The notes beneath the pieces are model-generated. The model had not been told where the DNA came from. It saw only the letters and a list, made by a program, of their open reading frames with translations, and did no database searches. From positions 46,127 to 110,126 of the forward strand of contig JAFGGL010000050.1 of the NCBI GenBank assembly GCA_016930575.1: DNA of 64,000 nt. The letters are read 5' to 3'. This stretch comes from Clostridiales bacterium (GTDB taxonomy: Bacteria > Bacillota > Clostridia > Christensenellales > Aristaeellaceae). Of this stretch, positions 43,460 through 53,400 are shown piece after piece (position 1 is the first letter of the stretch; every line of letters begins with the position of its first letter). The position numbers and the translations under genes were made by a program.

Positions 43460-46092
43460 GGCTTGACCCCCTCTACAATGTAATCCTGCGGGGGGATCGG
43501 AAGGGAATCCATTTCGGCTTCCTCCGCCCCGTAGTTGACGTAGATCGTCACGCCGTTTGCATACGTCACCTTCGCCACGTCGCCGACGCGCCTGTGCGAG
43601 AGCATCTGCACGCCGCTGACCGGCGCGAGCGCCTCGTTAAGCTCCAGGTACAGCTCCGCCGCGCTTTGTTTCCAGCTGTCAAAGGTGGTGGCGTAGTAGC
43701 GGTTGAGCCCCGTATACTTCATCTCCGCCGAATCCTCGAAGGTGAACACGAAGCGGCAGCATGCGCCGTACTCGATCATGCGCAGGATCTCCTCCCGCCA
43801 GTCGGCGCTTTCGGTCCGGTTGATCTGCATGCCCGCATAATCGACGCAGCCGTGCATGATCAGCGGATACAGGGGTATCGCCTCGTCCACGATGAAGAAT
43901 TCGTTGGTCGAAAGCGGCGCGTCGACGACGGCCGCGGCGTACGGCAAGGCGTAGAGGTTCCCGCCGCTGACCAGCAGTTGTTTGCCCGTGCCCGCAAGCT
44001 TTTCCAGCTGCGCCGTGACGATCGCCATGGCTTCCTCGCGGGAGATGACTTCGGTGCGGCGCTTGTCGGAGTGCAGTTGGTCGCCCAAATCCCGCAGGGA
44101 ATAACCCGCGAGTTCCAGATCGTCCGTCGCGCCGATGAAGCCGTCCACGTAGCGGGAGAGGAACTTGGGCGAAATGATGGAGTACATGGTTTCGGGATAA
44201 CCCAGCGCGGACACGCGGCGCAGCATCGCGGGGTTGACCTGCCCCAGGATCGCCGTATACCCCGCGCCGTAGTAGCGCGAACTCTCGTAGGCGCGGGCGT
44301 AGCGCTTGGAGATCAGGGTGACGTTCTGGAAGGCGACGTCTAAAAACAGCGTGCCTCCGAGTTCCTCCACGCGCGCGTTCAGCGCCTCCAGCCCGGCCCT
44401 GCCGCCGAGCTGCCCGAGTACGGACACGCGGTCGGTCACGTCGTGGTAGTAGCCGCCGTTCATCCAGCCCTGGAAGTTCATGATCTGGTTGTCGACGCCC
44501 AGTTCCTTGAGCTCTGCGGCGATCTCCCCCGCCTGCCTAAAGGTCGTCATCTTCTCCACCTGCAGGTAGCGGAAACCCAGGAAGTGCGCGGTGCCCTTCA
44601 CGCCGCCGATCACGTCGTAGAACAGCGGGAGTTTGCCGCCCTCCTCCTGTTCGCTCAGCACGCCTTCGCCGATCAGGCGCGCGCGGTAGTAGTTGGCAAG
44701 TCCCGAGTATCCGGCGTTTTCTTCGGTCAGCAGCGAATAGAGCACGGTGACGTCCTCGTCGTAAAGCTCTCTTTCGATGATCGGAAGCTCCGCCTCGTTG
44801 CCGGAGACCCCGAACATCGACAGGATATCGTAGCTGCGCAGCACGAAGGTCGGGTAGCAGTAGTTGTAGCTGTTGTACTTGCCCGCGATGTCCGCCGTGA
44901 GGTAACAAAGCGCCGCGCCGCGCTCGACGGTGGCGAGTATCGAGGAACTTTCCCGGCAGATGCCAAAAAGCGGCAGCCGTGCGGGCGTGGTGTTTTCCAG
45001 GATCGTATAGGTCGCTTCCATCGGGTCGATGTTGTAGATGTACTGGGAGTAGGCCGCGGCGTTCAATTTGCCGTTGTTGAAGCCGATCAGCGCGCCGGCG
45101 CCGTCGGGCACGACGATATAGCCCTGCTCGTCCGCGCCCGCCGCGCCGAAACTCCGCAGCAGCTGCACGCGGTAGATGGACCCGCCGCCCCTCTCTTCCA
45201 TCAGGCTGACGGGGACCTTCACCTCGAGCCCCTCGTCCACCAGCCTGTACTCCAGCGCGATCACGAAGGCCATCGCCTCGGCGCTGTCCTCCGCGCCCTG
45301 CGCCATCTGCGTATGGTAGTCCTCCTGGGTAAAGCCCGCCGCCTGCAGGATCTTGTCGATATTGCGAAGCGTGCGCTTGTTGCTGCGCGCGGTGTAGATC
45401 AGCCCGTACAGGCCCTCGGTATCCAGGTCCAGCGAGTACATGCGGCGTATGGTGTCGCCGTCGGCCGTTCCCGAGACGGCGAGGATCTCCCCGTACTTTT
45501 CGGGCGTCAGCGACGTGGGCACGAAATATTCGATCTCTTCCTTCTCGCCCAATTCGTAGGTGTAGCGGACGCCGCCTGTGATGGCCTCTGCCGTGAACTG
45601 TCCGCGCTCCACGGCCATGGAGTAGCTGTCGTACACGCCCGCGGTGCGGCTCGGGTTGTAATAATCCAGGATGAACTGGGATTTCAGGTAGTTCATGTTG
45701 GTCTTGTTGGCGATCGGGTCGTCCTCAAGGCCGGGCGGGTTGGAGTATACGGTCACGCCGTTTCGCTTGTCGTATACGGCGATCCCCGCGGTATCCGTGT
45801 CGGTATAGAGCTTGAAATTCCCGTTCTCGGCGGCCAGTACCATACCGGGAACGCTGGTTTCAGCCTCCTGGAGCGCCTCAAACGGCGCGCCGCCTTCGGT
45901 GGTATAGACACGGGTTTCCAATATTTCCTGATACCCCGTGTAAAGCTGGAAACGCAGCAGGACGTATGAAAACCAGCAAAGCGCGCCCAGGGCCGCCACG
46001 CCGAGCGCGATGTAAAACACGCGCCGGATCAGGCGTCTGCGATGCTTGAGGATGCCCCCCTGCATCTTCTTTGCTGTCTTTCGTTCGTTCAT
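43456..46092 (-). CDS. DUF5696-containing membrane-anchored protein
   Basis: An 878-residue protein with a basic N-terminus, a single helix (about 26-48) and a large extracellular part. I assign DUF5696 from size, context and the VLAAENGNFKLYTDTDTAGIAVYDKRNGVTVYSNPPG region; such proteins occur beside CUT1 importers in Firmicutes. The C-terminal half (RYLQVEKMTTFRQAGEIAAELKELGVDNQIMNFQGWMNGGYYHD) resembles a TIM-barrel glycosidase-like fold, so a catalytic role is possible but unproven. It overlaps the MalF-like gene by 4 bases and lies 12 bases from Yip1. Confidence 0.78.
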   Translation of the reverse strand: MNERKTAKKMQGGILKHRRRLIRRVFYIALGVAALGALCWFSYVLLRFQLYTGYQEILETRVYTTEGGAPFEALQEAETSVPGMVLAAENGNFKLYTDTDTAGIAVYDKRNGVTVYSNPPGLEDDPIANKTNMNYLKSQFILDYYNPSRTAGVYDSYSMAVERGQFTAEAITGGVRYTYELGEKEEIEYFVPTSLTPEKYGEILAVSGTADGDTIRRMYSLDLDTEGLYGLIYTARSNKRTLRNIDKILQAAGFTQEDYHTQMAQGAEDSAEAMAFVIALEYRLVDEGLEVKVPVSLMEERGGGSIYRVQLLRSFGAAGADEQGYIVVPDGAGALIGFNNGKLNAAAYSQYIYNIDPMEATYTILENTTPARLPLFGICRESSSILATVERGAALCYLTADIAGKYNSYNYCYPTFVLRSYDILSMFGVSGNEAELPIIERELYDEDVTVLYSLLTEENAGYSGLANYYRARLIGEGVLSEQEEGGKLPLFYDVIGGVKGTAHFLGFRYLQVEKMTTFRQAGEIAAELKELGVDNQIMNFQGWMNGGYYHDVTDRVSVLGQLGGRAGLEALNARVEELGGTLFLDVAFQNVTLISKRYARAYESSRYYGAGYTAILGQVNPAMLRRVSALGYPETMYSIISPKFLSRYVDGFIGATDDLELAGYSLRDLGDQLHSDKRRTEVISREEAMAIVTAQLEKLAGTGKQLLVSGGNLYALPYAAAVVDAPLSTNEFFIVDEAIPLYPLIMHGCVDYAGMQINRTESADWREEILRMIEYGACCRFVFTFEDSAEMKYTGLNRYYATTFDSWKQSAAELYLELNEALAPVSGVQMLSHRRVGDVAKVTYANGVTIYVNYGAEEAEMDSLPIPPQDYIVEGVKP

Positions 46093-46104
46093 GCGTCCGC
46101 GCTC

Positions 46105-46737
46105 CTACGTTCTGAAGATGAGTTCATAGTAAATGCTCTGGAAGAAGGTGACGATCTGGGTGATGAAGTTGAAGATCAGCAGCACGAGGAAAATGATGAT
46201 GAACACCGCAAACAGCGTCAGAAACAGCGTGAGCAGCGTTTTGCCCAGCGTGTAGTTGTGCACCTGCATGATGCCCGTGAGCATCATCATCGCGGTGTAG
46301 CCGATGCCGATGATGAGGATGATGGCGTAGAAGCCCTCCTCGTTTTCGGCGATGATCTGGCTGACCAGCGTGGCCAGGTTGAAGGTGACGATCATCGGCA
46401 GCATCGCGTAGCCCACGGCGATCAGGATATCCTTGAAGCGCCCCTCGCCGTCCATCAGGCAGGTGACCGACCAGTTGCCCACGCACAGCATCAGGTACAG
46501 CAGCAGCACGCCGCCGAGTTCCTGCAGGCTGGCGACCGAGCGGGGATCGACGTCGGAGACGACGAAGCTTGCGTACATGCGGTTCAATGAAAACGAGAGC
46601 GAAAACAGCACCACCAGCAGCACCGCGATCCATACGCTGCCCGTGTCCTGATGCCGGATCCAATAGTAGCCGTCGGCGGGATGGCTCACGGTGTAGAACA
46701 ATGTTTTCCATCTTTCCTTTGAAAACAGAGATCTCAT
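46105..46737 (-). CDS. Yip1-family membrane protein
   Basis: A 210-residue protein with five or six helices after the N-terminal KTLFYTVSHPADGYYWIRHQDTGSV. The layout and the GRFKDILIAVGYAMLPMIVTFNLATL segment are those of the Yip1 domain family. Its function in bacteria is unknown. It overlaps the NHL gene (ATGA) and is retained with DUF5696 and NHL genes in this kind of locus. Confidence 0.78.
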   Translation of the reverse strand: MRSLFSKERWKTLFYTVSHPADGYYWIRHQDTGSVWIAVLLVVLFSLSFSLNRMYASFVVSDVDPRSVASLQELGGVLLLYLMLCVGNWSVTCLMDGEGRFKDILIAVGYAMLPMIVTFNLATLVSQIIAENEEGFYAIILIIGIGYTAMMMLTGIMQVHNYTLGKTLLTLFLTLFAVFIIIFLVLLIFNFITQIVTFFQSIYYELIFRT

Positions 46738-48257
46738 GTACTCACCGCCTTGCCGCCGTCATGTCCGTATTTCGGGCGCTTCGGCCTGTTGCCGCCTTTG
46801 CCCGCCGCCCGGCGTCGCCTGCGGATTTGGAACAGCACTACGAGCCCGATGATCAGCGCGATGACTACGGTTAGAATAATACCCAGATTATCCCGCAGGA
46901 TCGCGTTGCGGTAACGCTTGAAGGCCACGGAGTAGTAGGATTTGTTCATGCCGCGCTTGAGGTAGAGCATGGCCTGCTCGTTGTCGCCCGCGGCGAGGTA
47001 GGCCTTGCCGATGCCGACGTTGGCCAGCTCGTTGTTCTCGTCCAGCCGCAGCACGGCCTCCCACTTGGCGACGGCCTTCGTCTCGTCGCCGTCGTAGCGC
47101 AAGGCCACGGCTTCGTTGATCAGCGCGCCGTACTCCGTTTCCCCAAACACCAGGATCGCCGCGCGGTAGGCGTCCAGCACCAGGATGGTCTCGCCGACCG
47201 CCTCGATGGCGGCGGGCGTGGTGAAGGTGCCGCGCTGCGTGCCCAGCCCGCCGAAGATATACAGCAGATTCCCCTCGTGGTCGTAGGTGAACACGCGCCC
47301 GCGCAGGCTGTCCAAAAGCGAGTAGATGCCGTCGCTCCGGTAGACGACGTCTACGATCTTGGAGGGGCCGGAATACTGCGTATAGCCGCCGATCCACAGG
47401 TCGCCGCCCAGGTTTTCCTCAGGGCCTTTTTTGATCACGTCCTCGCCGCGCGGGTTGAGGCGCTTGACGGCCTGCACGCCGTCGGTGTCGATGTTGGAGG
47501 CGTACACGAAGCCGTCGTCGTCGATGTCGATGCCGGTGAACTCGGTCGGGATGAACAGCTTCTGCTTGGAGCGTTCCTCCTTGGAAGCGATGCGCCGCCA
47601 GAACTTCTCCCACAGGCTGATCTTCACCTCGATCGTGCCGAAAAAGCCCGTGAACCGCCCGTCCGTGTCAAACACCATGATGCCTTCGAACATCTTCTGC
47701 GCGATGCAGTAGATGCGGCCGGCATAGTCCACGCACACCTTCAGCGGCGTGAACACGTAGCCTTCCTCCAGCACCTCGCTTTGCGGGTTTGAAACGACCT
47801 TGAAAAGCGTGCCGTCGGGGTTCAGGGCGACGATGCGGCGGTTCTGGCTGTCGGCGATGTAGAGCGCTCCCGGCAGCGACACGCCAACGCCCGTGGGCGC
47901 GTCGAAGGTCTGCCGCCGTCCGTCCAGTTCGAATCCGTCGATGATGTTTATCACCGTATCCATCGCTTCGTTCAATACGACGATGCGGTTGTTGCCCGTA
48001 TCGGCCAGGTAGAACAAACCGCCGGGCGAACGGCAGATATCCTGCGGCGAGGAGAACGCCCCGACGGGCTCGCCGTTGTACGTCAAATCCGTTCCGCTGA
48101 CGGAGGAGACCGGCGCGTACGCGGCCGGGGTAAAGCGCACGTTGCCCCAATAGTCGTAGGTGTAGGTATCGTAGGGCAGATCCAGGTCCGCCAGCGCGGA
48201 GGGCGCAAGCACGCACAGCAAAAGCGCAATGATCAACATGCGTTTGATTGTGTTCAT
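46734..48257 (-). CDS. Secreted NHL-type beta-propeller with a C-terminal membrane anchor
   Basis: A 507-residue protein. Residues 1-23 form a signal peptide. NHL-like blades run from about 55 to 375 (SPQDICRSPGGLFYLADTGNNRIVVLN; APTGVGVSLPGALYIADSQNRRIVALNPDG). A TPR-like pair of helices (about 390-450) precedes a transmembrane helix (IILTVVIALIIGLVVLFQI, about 460-480) and a basic tail. The propeller probably faces outside and could bind glycan or the binding protein; this is inference. AAGGGGGG precedes the ATG. Confidence 0.85.
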   Translation of the reverse strand: MNTIKRMLIIALLLCVLAPSALADLDLPYDTYTYDYWGNVRFTPAAYAPVSSVSGTDLTYNGEPVGAFSSPQDICRSPGGLFYLADTGNNRIVVLNEAMDTVINIIDGFELDGRRQTFDAPTGVGVSLPGALYIADSQNRRIVALNPDGTLFKVVSNPQSEVLEEGYVFTPLKVCVDYAGRIYCIAQKMFEGIMVFDTDGRFTGFFGTIEVKISLWEKFWRRIASKEERSKQKLFIPTEFTGIDIDDDGFVYASNIDTDGVQAVKRLNPRGEDVIKKGPEENLGGDLWIGGYTQYSGPSKIVDVVYRSDGIYSLLDSLRGRVFTYDHEGNLLYIFGGLGTQRGTFTTPAAIEAVGETILVLDAYRAAILVFGETEYGALINEAVALRYDGDETKAVAKWEAVLRLDENNELANVGIGKAYLAAGDNEQAMLYLKRGMNKSYYSVAFKRYRNAILRDNLGIILTVVIALIIGLVVLFQIRRRRRAAGKGGNRPKRPKYGHDGGKAVST

Positions 48258-48393
48258 GTCGTGCCCCCCTTTCAGTATCTCGTTAAGAAAATAACTCGTA
48301 TTTCATGCTCGCTCGTTGTATTGTTGGAGGTTTCCATGGAAGCCAACGGTGTGATCGCATCTGCGATTGCGGTGGAAGTGTGCGGGAGATTTG

Positions 48394-48444
48394 CATGAGG
48401 AGGCCTGAAGTAGTAGCAGCGCTACGTCGAAGGCCGAGGAATGC
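48394..48444 (+). repeat. Family 2 hairpin repeat, copy 3
   Basis: The same core GAAGTAGTAGCAGCGCTACGTC as copy 2, here with inner arms GGCCT / AGGCC and outer arms GCAT / ATGC. It lies 57 bases after the stop of the permease at 48502, the same spacing as copy 2 from its permease (55 bases). Confidence 0.7.
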
Positions 48445-48501
48445 GAAGATGCCGTGCAATGCCGCCGCAAGCGTGGATGTTGATTGCACCGGCGGCTTCC
48501 A

Positions 48502-49386
48502 TCATTCTTTCATGCCAGATGTCGTCATGGTTTCCATAATTGAGGACTGGCAGATCAGGAAAAACGTGATCGGCACGGCCGCGATAATGAAGGTCACAGC
48601 CGCCGCGACGCCCGCGCGGGCAACGCCGCCCGCCGTGATCTGCAACAGCGAAAACTGCAGGGGCTTGAGTTCCTCGTTACGCAGGAACAAACTTCCGGTG
48701 TTGCCCCACATCTGCTGGAACTGGAAGATCGCAAGCGTCAGCCACGCGGGTTTCACATTCGGCATGATGATGGACCAGAAGATTCGCCACTCGCTCGCGC
48801 CCGCGATGCGCGCCGATTCGATCAGCGAATCCGGAAGCTGCTCCATGAACTGCTTCATGAGGTACAGCCCCATGCCGAACGACCATGCGGGCAGGACCAG
48901 CGCGGCGTAGGTGTTGTTGATGCCAAGCCACGAGATGATCACGTACTGCGGAATCTGCGTGACCGTCCAGGAAAACATCATCGAAAGCACGACCATGTAG
49001 AACAAGATGTTCTTGCCGGGAAACTCGTGCTTGGCCAGCGGGTAGGCCGCAAGCGACGCGATGATCACGTGCCCCAGCATCCCGCCCAGCGTGATGATGG
49101 CGGTGTTGAGGATATAGCGCGAGAACGGCACCCAGGTGTCGTTCATCAGCACAAAGAGGTCGGAAAAGTTGGACAGCGTGGGGTTGCGCACAAAGATGCG
49201 CGGCGGGAACTGGAAGATTTCGTCGATGGGTTTCAGGGCGTTGTTTACGACCATCACCAGCGGCAGCACCATGAAAATGCCGCAGACGATCATCAGCCCG
49301 AACAGCAGCGCGTTGCCCGCCATGGAGCGGTTGAGCTTCTTTTCGCGGATGCGGAAGCGGCGGCGGAGTTTAACGTTCTGCGCCAT
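48502..49386 (-). CDS. Carbohydrate ABC importer permease (MalG-like), second importer
   Basis: A 294-residue six-helix CUT1 permease. The EAA loop is MEQLPDSLIESARIAGASEWRIFWSIIMPNVKPA near residue 190. Its ATG follows the stop of the upstream permease directly. It pairs with the 49387-50310 permease and, from gene order, with the GH26-fused binding domain. The C-terminus (QSSIMETMTTSGMKE) is of the MalG type. Confidence 0.93.
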   Translation of the reverse strand: MAQNVKLRRRFRIREKKLNRSMAGNALLFGLMIVCGIFMVLPLVMVVNNALKPIDEIFQFPPRIFVRNPTLSNFSDLFVLMNDTWVPFSRYILNTAIITLGGMLGHVIIASLAAYPLAKHEFPGKNILFYMVVLSMMFSWTVTQIPQYVIISWLGINNTYAALVLPAWSFGMGLYLMKQFMEQLPDSLIESARIAGASEWRIFWSIIMPNVKPAWLTLAIFQFQQMWGNTGSLFLRNEELKPLQFSLLQITAGGVARAGVAAAVTFIIAAVPITFFLICQSSIMETMTTSGMKE

Positions 49387-50310
49387 CTAGTTCCCCACCC
49401 TTCTGAGAAGCCTTTGCACCAGCTTATTCGTGCCGACCATCAGCAGAAACAGTATGGTCGCGATGGCGGACGCGTAGCCCATGTCAAGCCGCGTTGACCC
49501 GTAATCCAGCAGATGCGTGATGATCGTCGCGCCCGCGTAGTTCACCGACGGGTTGCCCGCCAGGTAGATGGAGATGTCCGCCACCGCAAAGCTCATCGTG
49601 ATCTGCATCACCGCGCCAAACATCAACTGCGGGCGCATCGCGGGCAAGGTCACAAACCACAGCTCCTGCCAGCGGTTTTTCACGCCGTCGATCGCCGCGG
49701 CCTCGTACATGCCCTTGTCCACGGTCTGCAGGCCCGCCAGGAACGCCAGGAACCCGGTTCCAAGCGACAGCCACAGCTGCACCACGATCAAAACCGGCAG
49801 GATCAGGTTCTCGGTCTTCATCCACAGCACGGCTTCGTTGATGATGTCCAGCCGCAAAAGAATGCCGTTCAGGTAGCCGTAGCGGTCGCCGGTCAGGATC
49901 AGGTTCCAGACGATGTACGCGTTGCCGGTGATTGAGGGCGCGTAGAAGATCAGCGTCAGGAACGCGCGCATCTTGGGCTTGAACTCGTTGATGATCCACG
50001 CGAACAACAGACACAGGAAATAGCTGATCGGGCCGGTGATCACCGCGAACAACAGCGTGTTTTTCAACGAGATGATGAAGATGTCGTCCTCCAGCAGCAG
50101 CTTGATGTAGTTCTGCCAGCCGATGAACTCCGGCGGTTCCAGCATGTTGAAGTGGGTGAAGCTCAGTCCCACGCTCATTAGAACAGGCAGCACCGTGAAA
50201 AAGAAGAACAGGATGAAATACGGCGCCATCAGCAGGTACGACGACCGCGCCTTCCAGATGCGACGCGAAAGCGGCTCCCGTCCGGTCTTGCTCAGCTTTG
50301 CTGTGGTCAT
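49387..50310 (-). CDS. Carbohydrate ABC importer permease (MalF-like), second importer
   Basis: A 307-residue permease with six helices; EAA motif MYEAAAIDGVKNRWQELWFVTLPAMRPQL near residue 205. AAAGGATC precedes the ATG. It follows the GH26-binding protein fusion by 152 bases, which contain five palindromes. No stand-alone binding protein is near this pair, consistent with the fusion being its binding subunit. Confidence 0.93.
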   Translation of the reverse strand: MTTAKLSKTGREPLSRRIWKARSSYLLMAPYFILFFFFTVLPVLMSVGLSFTHFNMLEPPEFIGWQNYIKLLLEDDIFIISLKNTLLFAVITGPISYFLCLLFAWIINEFKPKMRAFLTLIFYAPSITGNAYIVWNLILTGDRYGYLNGILLRLDIINEAVLWMKTENLILPVLIVVQLWLSLGTGFLAFLAGLQTVDKGMYEAAAIDGVKNRWQELWFVTLPAMRPQLMFGAVMQITMSFAVADISIYLAGNPSVNYAGATIITHLLDYGSTRLDMGYASAIATILFLLMVGTNKLVQRLLRRVGN

Positions 50311-50328
50311 GTGCGATCCTTTCTATTC

Positions 50329-50466
50329 GTGGGGCTATGCGCCCCACACCCGCAGTTAAGGGTCAATGACCCTTAACAATCCCTTCATTGACCGCGCATG
50401 CGCGGTCAAAAGGAGGTTTGTAAAGGGCACTGCCCTTTACCGGGGGTTAGGGGGCTGGCCCCCTAG
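50329..50466. repeat. String of five back-to-back palindromes
   Basis: Five consecutive inverted repeats lie at 50329-50347 (GTGGGGC...GCCCCAC), 50355-50377 (GTTAAGGGTCAATGACCC...), 50388-50409 (a perfect 22-base palindrome around CGCATGCG), 50420-50440 (GTAAAGGGC...GCCCTTTAC) and 50448-50466 (TAGGGGGC...GCCCCCTA). The last holds the stop codon of the fusion gene. All lie in the transcript between the fusion gene and its permeases. Confidence 0.8.
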
Positions 50467-53400
50467 TCCTCCGCGATCGGTAAGCCGAATTCTTGCCGCT
50501 TATACGTGATCTCGGCGTTGATGTAGTAGACCTTCTCCATGAGTTCCTCGCGGGGGGTGGCGGCGGCGTTGTCCTTGATCTTCTTGGATGCGTCGGTGGT
50601 GATGGAGAAGAACGCGTTGTTCACGTTGCGCCAGGAGTAGTAGCCGCCCGGCACCTGCGGGATGCCCTGCACGTGCTCAAGCTGCCCGGCCAGCGCCTTG
50701 TAATCGCGGATGGGCCAGGGCAGGCTTGAAAGCGCCTCGAGGTTCGCTGTCGCCACGCGCGCGGACGCGCCCATCAGACTTTCCATCTCGCGCCCGTAGA
50801 GCACCTGGGTCTCCGCCGACGTCCACCACTTGAGGAAGGTCCAGCATTCTTCCGGGTGCTCGGTCGCCGACAGGATGATATCGGCAAGCCCCACGCAGCC
50901 CGCGGCGTTGTTGACGCTGCCGTCGGACTGCACGGTGCCGGGCACGGCGGTGAAATCCCACAGGCCCAGGATATCGGGCGCGGAGACCTGCAGGTTATTG
51001 TACAGCGTGTAATCGGCGATGATCAGCGGGCACTCGCCCGTGCGGAAGCGTTCCTCGACGCTCGTTTCCTTGTCCAGCTTGTAGTCGGTATAAAACTCGC
51101 AGTACTCCTTGAACACGCTGACCGCGATGTCACTGTCCAGCAAGGAGCGGTCGCCGTTTTCGGTGTAATAGCCGCCGTTGTTCTGGAACAAAAGCATCGC
51201 GAATATCTGCTCGGTGGGCAGCATGCCAAACTCCATCTGGTTTTTGGAAAGCACCGACATGGCGACCTTCACCTCGTCCCAGGTCGTGGGGACCGAAAGC
51301 CCGATCTCCTTGAGGATATCCTTGCGGTAGAAAAGCATCGGGAAGGTATAGGTATCGGGCAGGGCGTAGGTCGCGCCGCCAAAGGAGAAGGGCACCAGGG
51401 CGCTTTTCGCAAAGCGCGCGGCGACTTCGGGGAAATCGCCGAACTGCGTCAGATCCGTCACGGCGTTGCGGATGCCGAAGTTCACGGGCGTATCGTTGCC
51501 GACGTTTAGGACCGTGCCCGCGATGCCGTTGGTGTTGGCGACCTGGATGGCGACATCCGGCCCCTGCCCCGCGAGCGTCGCGCGCAGCAGCATGTTCATG
51601 TCCACGAGCTGCACGTTCACGCCGATGCCGTAGGCATTGGTGAATTTCTCGTCGATCAATCCCTTGATCACGTTGGCCTGGTCGCGCCCGGTGCCGATCC
51701 AAAGCGTGATCGTGGGCGTGTCGGCGGACTTCTCCACCACGTTGCCGATGGAGTTGTAATCGATCACGAAGGAGTAGTACAGCCGCGAAATCTCGTGCCA
51801 GGCGCGCGCGCCCCAGCTGTTTTTTTCGATCACCGGAGGTGTATCGGCGGAGTGGATATAGATGCGGTCGATCTGCAGCGGCTGGGGCAGCGCCTGCGTG
51901 ACCCAGTTGCCAAGCGCGCGCATGTTGATCTTAAAGGAGGTGATCACCTCGGTGAAACGCTCCTGATCGTCGATCAGCTCGTCGAGCTGGTCGAGCATCG
52001 TGCGCAGCACCGTCAGCTTGTCGGAGTTCTCCCCGGCGGTTTCAAGCAGCGCGTTGAAGGCCAGCATCAGCTCGTTTTTCACATCGATCAGGTCGCCCTC
52101 CAGCAGCGGCAGGGAGGCCTCGATCTGGTAATCGCGGTACTTGTCGGGCTTCACGCCGGTGATGTAGATCACCTTGCGGTAGACGGCGTTTAATTTCTGC
52201 ACGGAACTCTGCACGCGGCCGATGATCTCCGCCATGTCGCCAAGCACGACTTCCATGCGCAGGGTATGCGTGCCGGCAGTCAGGTAGATACGGTAAGGAT
52301 CGCCGTTCTCCTGATCGAGCGTTTCCAGCCGCCAGTTCTGCGTGTAGGCGAAGCGGTAGGCGGAAAACTCAGAAAATGGCACTTCGCCGTCGATGAGGAT
52401 GCGGCGCGACACGTCCACGCCGCGCACGAAGTTCTGACGGTCCAGCATCGAGACGCAGTAATACCCCATTTCCTCCACGGTGAATTCCCACTCGATCCAC
52501 TGTCCCGCAAAGCGCCACGGCATGCCGCCGATGGAGTTGTTCAGGAGGTTTCTGGAGCTGGCGGGGTACACCGCGGGCGAACCCTGTTCCTGACGGGGGT
52601 AGAGCATCTGCGAGGAGGTATGCGCGGCGTTCTCGGCCTCGACGCGTAAAAGCCGGCCGCTCGTCTCCTCCGCGCCCGCCTCGTCCAACTCCGCCGTTAC
52701 GCTTTCGTACGCCGGGATATCGGCATGCCCGCCGAGGGTGATGCTTTTTAAAAGCATCGGCTCGCGCAGCGACAAAAGCGTGAGCGTATGCTCCCCGGCG
52801 CTCAGGTACACAGCCAGGGGCTCGGAGATATAGCCGTTGTTGTCGTAGAGCATGGAAGTCATCCACACGGGCGTCTCAAACGGGGAGGGCTTGATATCGT
52901 TGCCCTGGTTGTCCTTCTGCCAGGCGATCAGGGTCACCCCGCTTTGGTCGGTGTACATGGGCAGCTCGGTGTTCGCCCACACGCGGCAGAATTCCACCAG
53001 CGCCAGTTCCTTGTACGGCAGCCGCCCGTCCATAAAAAAAGCGCGCTGGATCTCGGCGCTCTTGCCCTCCACGGGATAATAGCTGAGTGAAATATCGTAC
53101 CAGCCGCTTTCCTGTATATCCACCTGATAGGAGATCAGCGCGTTTTCAGCCGTCAGCACGGCGGTGCCATCCATGCCCTCGTAGTTCGTCATCAGAATGG
53201 GGTACAGCGTCACGCCGTCTTCCTCGTAGCGCGAATAACCATTCGCGCCGATGACGATTTCGGCCTGCGCCGCGCCGCCGGGCAGGGACGAAGTATACTC
53301 CTCGTAGGTCGGCACGGAAGCGTCGATGGAATTGGTGCTGACGAGCTCGTAATACTCCTCCATCGTTTCGGCGGCAGGCTGGGTTTCGGCGTCCGTATCC

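Noticed and set aside
44443..45969. 508-codon plus-strand frame opposite the DUF5696 gene
   Set aside because: Shadow of a well-supported minus-strand gene, with no start signal.
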